Of a stretch of 61,278 nucleotides of DNA, positions 16,659-24,668 are shown piece by piece (within the stretch, counting starts at the first letter, position 1; the number at the start of each line of letters is the position of its first letter). The notes beneath the pieces are model-generated. The model made no database searches. It had not been told where the DNA came from and saw nothing but the letters and a program-made list of their open reading frames with translations. The translations under genes were made by a program, and so were the position numbers. The DNA is from Pyramidobacter piscolens (GTDB lineage Bacteria; Synergistota; Synergistia; Synergistales; Dethiosulfovibrionaceae): contig SFDM01000017.1 in NCBI GenBank assembly GCA_004558205.1, positions 1 through 61,278 on the forward strand. Reading direction: 5' to 3'.

Positions 16659-17204
16659 ATGAAACTGAAACACTTCGCTATTGCTCTGCTTGCCCTCACC
16701 GCTTTTTCCGCAAGCGCTTTCGCCGCTGACGTGGCTTTGACGTCTATTGGTCAGGGCCCTGACGCCATGATGGTCAAGGTCGTCCTTCGGCGCCTGAAGA
16801 TAACCCCTGATTTTGACGCTCTGATGAAACCGGAAAAACTGGCCGATCAGAAGGTCCTGATAGCCGTTGTGGGAGGCAGCTCCAAGGGCCTTGGCGCCGC
16901 TGGCATCGACAAGGATCAGGAAGTGGTCCGCACAAAAGCCCTGTGCGACGCCGCCGCCGCCAAGGGCATGAAAATCCTGATCATGCACGTGGGCGGAGAA
17001 GGCCGCCGCGGCACCCTTTCCGACCTGTTCATCAACGCGGCCGCCCCTTACGGTGACGCGATGATCATCGTGGACGGCGGAAACACCGACGGTATCTTCA
17101 CCAAGTTTGCCGAGGCCAAGAAAGTGGACATCCTGACGGCTCCCAACGTCAAGGGCTGTGAGGAACCTCTCGGCAAGGTCCTGGCCGCCTGGAACGTCAA
17201 GTAG
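16659..17204 (+). CDS. DUF6305-like secreted protein
   Basis: This 181-residue protein has a cleavable signal peptide (about 1-22, ending SASAFAAD). Its alpha/beta pattern shows repeated hydrophobic strands each followed by glycine-rich turns (VLIAVVGGSSKGLGAAG, ILIMHVGGEGRRG, AMIIVDGGNTDG). I associate it with the family called DUF6305; function unknown. The frame is open to 16623, but AGGAGG sits 9 nt before the ATG at 16659. It is first in the operon, 9 nt ahead of the DctM-like permease, the position a periplasmic binding protein normally holds. A solute-binding role is therefore suggested but unproven. Confidence 0.8.
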   Translation: MKLKHFAIALLALTAFSASAFAADVALTSIGQGPDAMMVKVVLRRLKITPDFDALMKPEKLADQKVLIAVVGGSSKGLGAAGIDKDQEVVRTKALCDAAAAKGMKILIMHVGGEGRRGTLSDLFINAAAPYGDAMIIVDGGNTDGIFTKFAEAKKVDILTAPNVKGCEEPLGKVLAAWNVK

Positions 17205-17213
17205 GCGCCTGTC

Positions 17214-18500
17214 ATGGAGTGGTTCTGGCCGGAAGGTTTCTACACCTTCCTCATGATCACCGTTTTCGCGTTCGGGGCTTTCTACTGGGAGCTTCCGATC
17301 GCCGTAGCCATGGCGCTGGCGGCTGTCGTCGGCGCTCTGGCGGCCGGCGAAGGCATCCCTCTGAGGCATTTGGTGGAGGGGGAGTTCGGCTATGTGAACA
17401 CCATCCTCGTGATCGCCACCGCCATGATCCTCATGAAAGTGGTGCTGAAGATCGGCCTTCTCGACGCGCTCTCAGCCTGGGTCATCCGTAAGTTCCGCCG
17501 TCATCCTGCGCTGCTGAGCCTGGGTCTTATGTTCATTATTATGGCGCCGGGCATGATCACAGGTTCTTCCACAGCGTCGGTGCTCACCACCGGAGCGCTC
17601 GTAGCTCCCGTGATGATGACTCTCGGAATGAACAAGGTCAAATCGGCGGCCGCCATTTCCATGGGCGCTCTGCTGGGCATGATCGCGCCGCCCATCAGTA
17701 TTCCCGCCATGATCATCTGCGCCGGCGTCGACATTCCCTACGTGGGGTTCGCGCTGCCGCTGCTTTTCTGCACCATCCCTCTGGCGGTGGTTTACGCTTT
17801 GACCATGATCTATCCCCATATCCGCCACTTCAGCAACGAAGCCGCTCTTGAAGAGCAGCTCGTCAAAATGTCGCGCGAACCCCTGAGCTTCCGCCTCGCG
17901 CTGCCGGTGATCACGCTGATCCTGCTCTTCGTGGTTGAACAGGTCTTCGCCGCTTCCTGGCCGGGACTGGGTATGCCGCTGATCTTCCTGATCGCTTCCG
18001 CAACGGGTTTTCTCTCGGGCGTCAAATGGAACCCCATCGAAACGGTCACAGAAGCCCTCAACGATTGCCTTCCCGTGCTGGGTATCCTGATGGGCGTGGG
18101 CATGTTCATCCAGATCATGACGCTGATCGGCGTCCAGGGATTTATCGTCGTCTCCGCGCTCAGCCTTCCAAGCTGGACTCTCTATCTTGGAATCGCCATT
18201 ACCATGCCTCTCTTCGGCGCTGTTTCCTCATTCGGTTCCGCGTCCGTCCTCGGAGTGCCTTTCCTGCTTGCGCTGCTGAACTTCGACTCCGTCGTCGTGG
18301 CCGCCGCTCTGAGCCTCATCGCGTCCCTGGGCGACCTGATGCCTCCCACGGCCCTTGCCGGCATTTTTGCCGCCCAAGTGGTGGGAGAGGATAACTACTT
18401 CAAAGTATTGAAGAAATGCCTTCTGCCAGGCTTTGTCCTCGCCGGATGGGGCATTGCGGTTATCCTGTACAGCAACGTCATCGCAAAACTCATTAAGTAG
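17214..18500 (+). CDS. DctM-like / ion-transporter-superfamily permease
   Basis: This 428-residue inner-membrane protein has about eleven or twelve hydrophobic segments. It has duplicated re-entrant-type motifs APGMITGSSTASVLTTG (near residue 112) and SSFGSASVLGVP (near residue 340), as in TRAP large subunits and related anion/Na+ symporters. No DctQ or DctP gene of normal type accompanies it. Instead it lies between a DUF6305-like secreted protein and a 47-residue membrane protein. The substrate is probably a small anionic metabolite from the surrounding hydrolases (inference). Confidence 0.88.
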   Translation: MEWFWPEGFYTFLMITVFAFGAFYWELPIAVAMALAAVVGALAAGEGIPLRHLVEGEFGYVNTILVIATAMILMKVVLKIGLLDALSAWVIRKFRRHPALLSLGLMFIIMAPGMITGSSTASVLTTGALVAPVMMTLGMNKVKSAAAISMGALLGMIAPPISIPAMIICAGVDIPYVGFALPLLFCTIPLAVVYALTMIYPHIRHFSNEAALEEQLVKMSREPLSFRLALPVITLILLFVVEQVFAASWPGLGMPLIFLIASATGFLSGVKWNPIETVTEALNDCLPVLGILMGVGMFIQIMTLIGVQGFIVVSALSLPSWTLYLGIAITMPLFGAVSSFGSASVLGVPFLLALLNFDSVVVAAALSLIASLGDLMPPTALAGIFAAQVVGEDNYFKVLKKCLLPGFVLAGWGIAVILYSNVIAKLIK

Positions 18501-18514
18501 GGAGGGCGAGCTCG

Positions 18515-18658
18515 ATGACACTTATTTACAGAGGCATTCTGCTCTTCGTCATGGTATTCGTGCTGCGCTGCATGTTTCAGGAGCGCTCATTCTGGAAGCA
18601 GGTCACGGCGGCTATGGTTCTCATTCCCATGGTCCTGCGCCTGCTGATGATCAAGTAA
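18515..18658 (+). CDS. 47-residue hydrophobic membrane microprotein
   Basis: ATG at 18515 is preceded by GGGAGGGCGAGCTCG and the frame ends at TAA 18656-18658. It lies 14 nt after the permease stop and 17 nt before the next gene. Two hydrophobic stretches (about residues 5-20 and 31-45) are separated by a short charged hinge (QERSFWKQ), predicting a two-helix hairpin. I recognise no family. Its fixed place between permease and hydrolase suggests an accessory subunit, perhaps standing in for the DctQ small subunit. Confidence 0.7.
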   Translation: MTLIYRGILLFVMVFVLRCMFQERSFWKQVTAAMVLIPMVLRLLMIK

Positions 18659-18675
18659 AGGGAGGGGTCTTTACA

Positions 18676-19824
18676 ATGGAATATAAAGTAAAGGGCAGCC
18701 CTCTTACCGCAATCGCGCTGTGTGCGGTGATCGGCGGAATCTGCTGGTTCTCGGCCCAGTCTTTCATGGGCATGTGGAAAACCGACACGGTTTACCCGGC
18801 CCCCGCTTTCAAGGCTCATATGCTGTCGGAATGGGAACCGGCTCTCAAAGGGACTCATGGAGACACGCCCGTCTACATTCAAGAGGGTGAACAGGAGGGG
18901 GGCACGGTTTTCCTCATGGGAGGCACCCATCCAAACGAGCCCTCGGGCTATATGGCCGCGCTCATGTATCTGGAGCGCGCCCAGGTGAAGCAAGGGCGCC
19001 TGATCGTGATGCCCAACGCCAACATGTCCGCCATGACCCACAATTCGCCCCAGGACGCCGCGCCTCAGCATTTCCGCATCGCGCAGGATGGCGGCGCGTT
19101 CCGCGAGTTCAAGTTCGGTTCCCGCGCCACCAACCCGATCGACCAATGGCCCGAGCCCGACGTCTATATCCATCATCCTTCCAAACAGAAGCTTGACGGT
19201 TCTTCACGCAGCAACCTGAACCGCTCCTATCCCGGAACAAAGGCTGACGGACTCACGCAGCTGGTGGGGCTGTCCATCATGGAGCTTCTGAAAAAAGAAA
19301 AGGTGGACCTGGCCTTCGATCTTCACGAAGCGTCGCCGGAATATCCCGTGGTCAACGCGACGGTCGCTCACGAGAATTCCATGGAACTAGCCGCCATGGT
19401 CTGCATGGAACTTGAGATGATGGGAATTCCGATGCGCCTCGAGCCTTCCCCCGTGAACTTCCGCGGGCTGAGCCACCGCGAGTGGGGCGACAACATTCCC
19501 GGCCTCATGCCCATCCTGATGGAGACGGGCAACCCTTCGCAGGGCCGTCTCAGAGGCCGAACCAACGAAGCACTGGTCCTCACGGGACGCGACAAGGCCT
19601 ACGCAAAAGCGACGAAACTCGGCGCGCTGTTTATTCCCTACGTGGACAGCCAACCGATTGAGCTGCGCACCGCCCGTCACGTGACGGCGGTCAAGAAATT
19701 CCTCGACATGATCGGCGACGTCCGTCCCGGCAAGGAGATCGTGGTGGAGAACATCCCGTCCTACGAAGAGATCAACGAAAAGGGGATTGGAGCCTTCCTC
19801 GCTCCGGCGCCCGCAAAGAACTGA
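18676..19824 (+). CDS. Succinylglutamate desuccinylase/aspartoacylase-family zinc hydrolase (membrane-anchored)
   Basis: This 382-residue protein is of the AstE/AspA branch of M14 metallopeptidases. Zinc ligands are in GGTHPNEPSG (His and Glu of HxxE, near residue 85) and the third His is in DLHEAS (near residue 215). A hydrophobic segment at about 10-30 without a clear cleavage site suggests an anchor, with the enzyme facing the periplasm. Related enzymes hydrolyse N-acyl amino acids. GGAGGGG precedes the ATG at 18676; the frame is open further upstream but overlaps the 47-residue gene. Two paralogues follow at 23556 and 24665. Confidence 0.88.
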   Translation: MEYKVKGSPLTAIALCAVIGGICWFSAQSFMGMWKTDTVYPAPAFKAHMLSEWEPALKGTHGDTPVYIQEGEQEGGTVFLMGGTHPNEPSGYMAALMYLERAQVKQGRLIVMPNANMSAMTHNSPQDAAPQHFRIAQDGGAFREFKFGSRATNPIDQWPEPDVYIHHPSKQKLDGSSRSNLNRSYPGTKADGLTQLVGLSIMELLKKEKVDLAFDLHEASPEYPVVNATVAHENSMELAAMVCMELEMMGIPMRLEPSPVNFRGLSHREWGDNIPGLMPILMETGNPSQGRLRGRTNEALVLTGRDKAYAKATKLGALFIPYVDSQPIELRTARHVTAVKKFLDMIGDVRPGKEIVVENIPSYEEINEKGIGAFLAPAPAKN

Positions 19825-19921
19825 CAAACCGCGAGAAATTGGCATAACCTGCTTTGAGCTCAACTTGGGTTGTCCGGGGAAGCTGTTCCCCGTGCATCAA
19901 AAAAAATAGGGAGGGAAACAC

Positions 19922-21646
19922 ATGAAGAAGTTAGGTACCTTATTTGTGGCGGCTTCTATGGTTCTCGGCGTCGCTTTATCAGCCGGAGCGGTAGAAGTTC
20001 AGGAAGTCTACGCCGAACACGGCATGGTGGCGGCGGCTCATGAGCTGGCGTCCAAGGCCGGCGTGGAGATCATGCAGAAGGGCGGAAACGCCATCGACGC
20101 AGCGGTCGCGACGGCTCTCGCTCTGAACGTGGTGGAGTTCAACGCTTCAGGCATTGGCGGCGGCGGCTTTACGGTCATCTATTCAGCCGAAAAGAAAGAG
20201 ATCATCTGCCTTGACTACCGTGAGCAGGCTCCCGCTTCCGCGACGAAAGACATGTTCGCCTCGGAACAGGCCAAGAAGGAAAAATGGTCCGAGCGCGGCG
20301 GCAAGTCCATCGGCGTTCCCGGTTGGCTGAAGGGCATGGAGTACGCTCTGAAAACCTACGGCACCATGACCTTTGCCGAAGTGGCGGCTCCCGCAATTCG
20401 CCTCGCCGAAGAGGGCTTTACTCTCGTCAAGGAACAGAAGAAGTTTATCGTCGACAACTTCGATAACCTCGTCAAATACAACAACCCAGACTCGCTTCCT
20501 TATCTTGAGGACGGACTTCCTCTCGAGGCCGGTTCCGTGCTGAAGCAGCCCGCCCTGGGAAAACTGTTCCGCCTGATCGGCGAAAAGGGTTCCGACGTGC
20601 TCTATAAGGGCGAAGTGGGCGAAGCGATCTGCAAGGCCGTTAACAACTCCGGCGGCAAGATGACCATGGAAGACCTGGCGAACTACAAGATGTACGTCCG
20701 CAAGCCCACCGTGGGCACCTACCGCGGTTATAAGATCTATTCCGTACCTCCCGCATCGAGCGGCGGCGTCCACATCATCCAGCTGCTGAACATGATGGAG
20801 AATTACGACGTGAAGGCCATGGGTTTCAACTCGGCCAAGAAAGTCCACCTCTTTGCCGAAGCCACAAAGATGATGTTTGCCGACCGCGGTCAGTACATGG
20901 CCGACACGGCCTACGCCAAAGTGCCTCTCGAGGGTCTGCAGTCCAAGGAATACGCCAAGAAGCTGACTGAAAAGATCACCGACGAGGTTGCCACCGACGT
21001 CAAGCCCGGCGACCCCTGGGAATTTGAAACAGCGGAGAAGAAGACCGCTTACGAAGCCGGTATGTCGGACGAGCATTATTCCACCAGCAGCTTCTCCGTG
21101 GCAGACCAGCACGGCAACGTGGTCACCTCCACCAACACGATCAACTTCTTCATGGGATCCACCGTGTTCGTTCCCGAATATGGATTCCTGCTGAACGACG
21201 AGATGGACGACTTCTCGTCCAACCCCACGAGCGTCAACGCCCCCGAACCCGGCAAGCGTCCTCTTTCGTCCATGAGTCCCACGATCGTTCTTGATCCTCA
21301 GGACCGTCCCTTCATGAGCCTTGGTTCGCCCGGAGCCACCCGTATCCTGACCGCCGTCGCCCAGATCATCATGGACGTAGTCGATCACGGCATGATCATG
21401 GACCAGGCCATCGAAGCCTCGCGCTTCCACAACCAGAAGGGCGATATGATCTATACTGAAGAAGACCGCGCCGATCCTGTGCTCGTTAAGACCCTTGAAG
21501 CCATGGGCTATAAGGTGAAACTTGCCGAGCCCCTGTACCTCGGCGGCGCGCAGGGCATCATGTTCGACTACAACGCCACCGATCCCGCAAAATTCCTGAA
21601 CGGCGGCGCCGATGGCAGACGCCTCGGAGTTCCCGTCGGATTCTAA
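19922..21646 (+). CDS. Gamma-glutamyltransferase (secreted), paralogue 1
   Basis: This 574-residue precursor has a signal peptide (about 1-23). GGT motifs run throughout: GGNAIDAAVATALALNVVE, GIGGGGF, the nucleophile Thr388 region, LLNDEMDDF, PLSSMSPT and LGSPGATR. The enzyme self-cleaves before the Thr and transfers or hydrolyses gamma-glutamyl groups in the periplasm. The usual TTHYS nucleophile motif reads TSSFS here, keeping the Thr but losing the second Thr and the His. The 97-nt gap before it contains a GGGGAA/TTCCCC hairpin. A strong terminator follows. Confidence 0.93.
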   Translation: MKKLGTLFVAASMVLGVALSAGAVEVQEVYAEHGMVAAAHELASKAGVEIMQKGGNAIDAAVATALALNVVEFNASGIGGGGFTVIYSAEKKEIICLDYREQAPASATKDMFASEQAKKEKWSERGGKSIGVPGWLKGMEYALKTYGTMTFAEVAAPAIRLAEEGFTLVKEQKKFIVDNFDNLVKYNNPDSLPYLEDGLPLEAGSVLKQPALGKLFRLIGEKGSDVLYKGEVGEAICKAVNNSGGKMTMEDLANYKMYVRKPTVGTYRGYKIYSVPPASSGGVHIIQLLNMMENYDVKAMGFNSAKKVHLFAEATKMMFADRGQYMADTAYAKVPLEGLQSKEYAKKLTEKITDEVATDVKPGDPWEFETAEKKTAYEAGMSDEHYSTSSFSVADQHGNVVTSTNTINFFMGSTVFVPEYGFLLNDEMDDFSSNPTSVNAPEPGKRPLSSMSPTIVLDPQDRPFMSLGSPGATRILTAVAQIIMDVVDHGMIMDQAIEASRFHNQKGDMIYTEEDRADPVLVKTLEAMGYKVKLAEPLYLGGAQGIMFDYNATDPAKFLNGGADGRRLGVPVGF

Positions 21647-21680
21647 AGCACGAGCTTGGCCTCTGCGGCCAACAATCACA

Positions 21681-21716
21681 CAAGCAGGCCAGCGAAAAAC
21701 TGGCCTGCTTGTTTTT
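21681..21716 (+). terminator. Intrinsic terminator between the two GGT genes
   Basis: A 12-bp perfect stem (21681-21692 with 21700-21711) with a 7-nt loop is followed by TTTTT. Confidence 0.92.
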
Positions 21717-21772
21717 AAAGTCCGTACGCAAAACCTATACCTATAACAAAAAATAATAAAGGGGGAGTTTTC

Positions 21773-23545
21773 ATGAGCATTCATAAGCTGCAAAAAGCCC
21801 TTTCCCTGGCGCTGGCCTTCGCGGTGCTTTCCGCCTTTTCGGCATCCGCCGTCGTCACCGCGCCGATGCTGAAATCCGACAAGGGCATGGTCGCCGCAGC
21901 CCAGCCTTTGGCCGCCGCGGCGGGCGCCGAAATCCTTGAAAAGGGCGGCAACGCCATCGACGCGGCCATTGCCGTGAGCCTGGCCCTGGGCGTAGTCGAA
22001 CCCTACGCTTCGGGCCTGGGGGGCGAAGGTTATATGGTCGTCCGCATGGCCGACGGAAAGACCTATTCCATCGACTTCCGAAGCACGGCGCCCGGCATGG
22101 CCACCTACGACCGGCTCAAAGCCGAAGGCCCGACCATCCGCGATATCAGCAGAACCTCGAGAGGCGCCTGCGTCCCCGGCATCCCCGCCGCGATCGAGGC
22201 AATCCACGCCAAAGGGGCGACCCTGCCTCTTGCGGAACTGGCGGCGCCCGCCATCCGCCTGGCCGAAGAGGGATTTGAAGTTACGTCTACTTTCTCGAAG
22301 GTCTGCAAGGACAACTTCGACGTGATCAACGCCAACGCTCCGGACTATCTGAACGAAGGCTTCGCCTGGGAACCCGGGGAGGTCCTGAAAAATCCCGCCC
22401 TGGCCAAGACGCTTCGCCTGCTGGTTGAAAAGGGAATCAGAGAATTTTACGACGGATCCATTGCCGACGATATCGACAGGTATATGACCGAGAAAAAAGG
22501 CTGGCTCCGCAAAAGCGACCTCCAGGCCTACAGCGTGGCCGAGCGCGAGCCGATCGTGGGCAGCTACAAAGGCTATCACATCACCGTGGCGGGACTGCCC
22601 GTCGGCGGCCCGCGCCTGCTCGAAAACCTCAATATCTTCGAAAAATTCAACTTTGCGGCCATGGGCTGGGACGACCCTCTGCGGCTCCACATCATGCAGG
22701 AGACCTTCCTCCTGACCGACACGGACCTCCGCACCTACATCGGCGATCCCGCGTTCAACAAGACCGCCGACAAGGGGCTGGTGAACAAGGACTACGCCAA
22801 GAGCCGCATGATGCGGATCAAACTCGGCGGCGCGACCACTTTCGAGGAGTGGGAAGGCGGCAAAAAGCTGGCCGGCGAGCCCTTGCCCTACGAAGCGGGC
22901 GCCACGTTCAAAGAGCAGATCGCCATGCCCAAAGCAGCCGAACTGCCCCAGGAAGAGCTTTACGAATCGGCCTCCACGACCCATTTCTCAATCATCGACC
23001 GCTGGGGCAATGCCGTGGCCTGGACTCAAACCATCTCTTCCTTCTTCGGTACGGGGTGCTGGGTTGACGGCTTCTTCCTGAACAACGAGATGGGCAACTT
23101 CCTGAGCGTCCCCACAGGCGGCATGGGGGACATGGTCCCCGGCAAACGGGTGCGTACTACCATCGCGCCCATGCTGATCGAAAAGGACGGCGCCATCCGC
23201 TGGGTTCTCGGCACACCGGGGGCCAATAGAATCGTCCCGACGCTGACCCAGATGATCGTCGACATGGTCGACTTCGGAATGACTCTTGAAGAGGCGGTCA
23301 AAGCCCCCAAGATCATGAGCAGCTTCAACACGAAGGGAAAAACGTCCCTGATGGAAATGGAAAGCGGTTACGACGCGGCCACCGTCGAGGCCCTTCAGAA
23401 AGGGTTCGGCTACACGGTCGTCACGAAGACCTATCCCGATCTCTATTTTGGAGGCCCCAACGTTATCGCGCGCGAAGCCGACGGTTCTCTGACCGGCATC
23501 GGCTCGGTCCGCAGAGGCGGAGCCGCCGCGGCTCCAGAAAAGTAG
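21773..23545 (+). CDS. Gamma-glutamyltransferase (secreted), paralogue 2
   Basis: This 590-residue precursor has a signal peptide (about 1-27). It carries GGNAIDAAIAVSLALGVVE and the canonical TTHFS nucleophile motif (Thr402). The lid-region NNEMGNF and LGTPGANR complete the set. It is clearly diverged from paralogue 1, which has TSSFS, so the two probably differ in acceptor or donor preference. GGGGGAG lies ahead of the ATG. The upstream terminator means it needs its own promoter or read-through; it is followed by two zinc hydrolase genes at 10 nt or less, forming a three-gene unit. Confidence 0.94.
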   Translation: MSIHKLQKALSLALAFAVLSAFSASAVVTAPMLKSDKGMVAAAQPLAAAAGAEILEKGGNAIDAAIAVSLALGVVEPYASGLGGEGYMVVRMADGKTYSIDFRSTAPGMATYDRLKAEGPTIRDISRTSRGACVPGIPAAIEAIHAKGATLPLAELAAPAIRLAEEGFEVTSTFSKVCKDNFDVINANAPDYLNEGFAWEPGEVLKNPALAKTLRLLVEKGIREFYDGSIADDIDRYMTEKKGWLRKSDLQAYSVAEREPIVGSYKGYHITVAGLPVGGPRLLENLNIFEKFNFAAMGWDDPLRLHIMQETFLLTDTDLRTYIGDPAFNKTADKGLVNKDYAKSRMMRIKLGGATTFEEWEGGKKLAGEPLPYEAGATFKEQIAMPKAAELPQEELYESASTTHFSIIDRWGNAVAWTQTISSFFGTGCWVDGFFLNNEMGNFLSVPTGGMGDMVPGKRVRTTIAPMLIEKDGAIRWVLGTPGANRIVPTLTQMIVDMVDFGMTLEEAVKAPKIMSSFNTKGKTSLMEMESGYDAATVEALQKGFGYTVVTKTYPDLYFGGPNVIAREADGSLTGIGSVRRGGAAAAPEK

Positions 23546-23555
23546 AGGAGTTATG

Positions 23556-24668
23556 ATGAGTATGACGCGTCAAAAACTGACCTTCGGCCTGGCCTGCGCC
23601 CTGACCCTGGCCCTGAGCACCGCCGCCTGCGCGGCTTTCTTCCGTCCCGACGTACGCCCCGGCTACGGAGTGACGCGCATGGGCTGGCTTTCGGACTATC
23701 ACGCCCCCCTCAAAGGCACGAACTGCGATACCCCCGTATATTATCTGGAGAGCGGCAAGCCCGGCGCGACGGCCCTTCTGATCGGAGGCACCCATCCCCG
23801 GGAGATCGCCGGACTGACCTCGGCCCTGATCACCGTTGAGAACGCCCGCGTCACGGAAGGAACGCTGATCGTCATCCCGGCCCTCAACGCCAGCGGTTAC
23901 AGCATTCAAGACGAGAGCACCAACATACCGCGCCTCCATAAAGTGCCCTGCCGTTCTGGCGAACGCTATCTGAACTACGGAGACCGCCGCGTGGACATCA
24001 ACGACCAGAAAGTCCCCGACCCCGCGCAGTACAAACACGCTCAGTCGGGCGCCGTCATTCCCGGTTCAAAGGGCGGAGACGGAGCGGAGACCCGCAACAT
24101 AAACCGCGCCTATCCCGGACAGCCCGATGGAACGCCGACACAGCAAGCAGCCTACGCGGTCATGGAGCTTATCCGCCGCGAAAAAGTCGCCCTGAACATG
24201 GATATGCACGAGGCCGACACCCCTTCGTGGCACGTCCAGCGCGAAAGCGGCAAAACCCTTCTCGGCGGCCGGTTGGCCTATATGCTGGTAGCCAATCCCA
24301 GAGAAGAGGCTATGGAACTGGGCGCCGGCGTCGTGGTGGATATGACGGACGATCTGGGCATCACGTTCAAGATTGAACCCTCAAACCCCGCGTTCAGAGG
24401 GTTGAGCCATCTGGAAATCGGCAATGCCACCCCCTGCCTGTCCTTCCTCTTCGAGACGCCCAATCCGGGCCAGGATTCCTGGCGAGAGAGCCCCGACGTG
24501 ATCAGGGACAAAAAATACCCCCTGGAACACCGCGCGGGGCTGCAGCAGGAGATGTTCCAGCGCCTCGTCAAAGCATACGGAGAGCTGAGCGACAGCCGTC
24601 TGACCATTGAAAACCTGCCGAGCTACAAACAGCTGATGGAACAGGGCCTGGGAGCGTGGTTGAATTGA
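23556..24668 (+). CDS. Succinylglutamate desuccinylase/aspartoacylase-family zinc hydrolase, paralogue 2
   Basis: This roughly 370-residue protein has a signal peptide (about 1-27, ending ACAAFF). The mature start PDVRPGYGV is shared with paralogue 3. Zinc ligands are in GGTHPREIAG (near residue 75) and DMHEAD (near residue 215). Three ATGs (23553, 23556, 23562) compete; AGAGGAG at 23544-23550 best serves 23556. The protein is predicted to be periplasmic, releasing an acyl or similar group from amino acids. It follows the second GGT by 10 nt and overlaps paralogue 3. Confidence 0.88.
   Translation: MSMTRQKLTFGLACALTLALSTAACAAFFRPDVRPGYGVTRMGWLSDYHAPLKGTNCDTPVYYLESGKPGATALLIGGTHPREIAGLTSALITVENARVTEGTLIVIPALNASGYSIQDESTNIPRLHKVPCRSGERYLNYGDRRVDINDQKVPDPAQYKHAQSGAVIPGSKGGDGAETRNINRAYPGQPDGTPTQQAAYAVMELIRREKVALNMDMHEADTPSWHVQRESGKTLLGGRLAYMLVANPREEAMELGAGVVVDMTDDLGITFKIEPSNPAFRGLSHLEIGNATPCLSFLFETPNPGQDSWRESPDVIRDKKYPLEHRAGLQQEMFQRLVKAYGELSDSRLTIENLPSYKQLMEQGLGAWLN

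Noticed and set aside
20183..22984. Very long minus-strand open frame (933 codons) opposite the GGT genes
   Set aside because: It lies antisense to two recognisable GGT genes with signal peptides and catalytic motifs. Such frames arise from codon bias in GC-rich genes, and the translation is low in complexity with no known domain.
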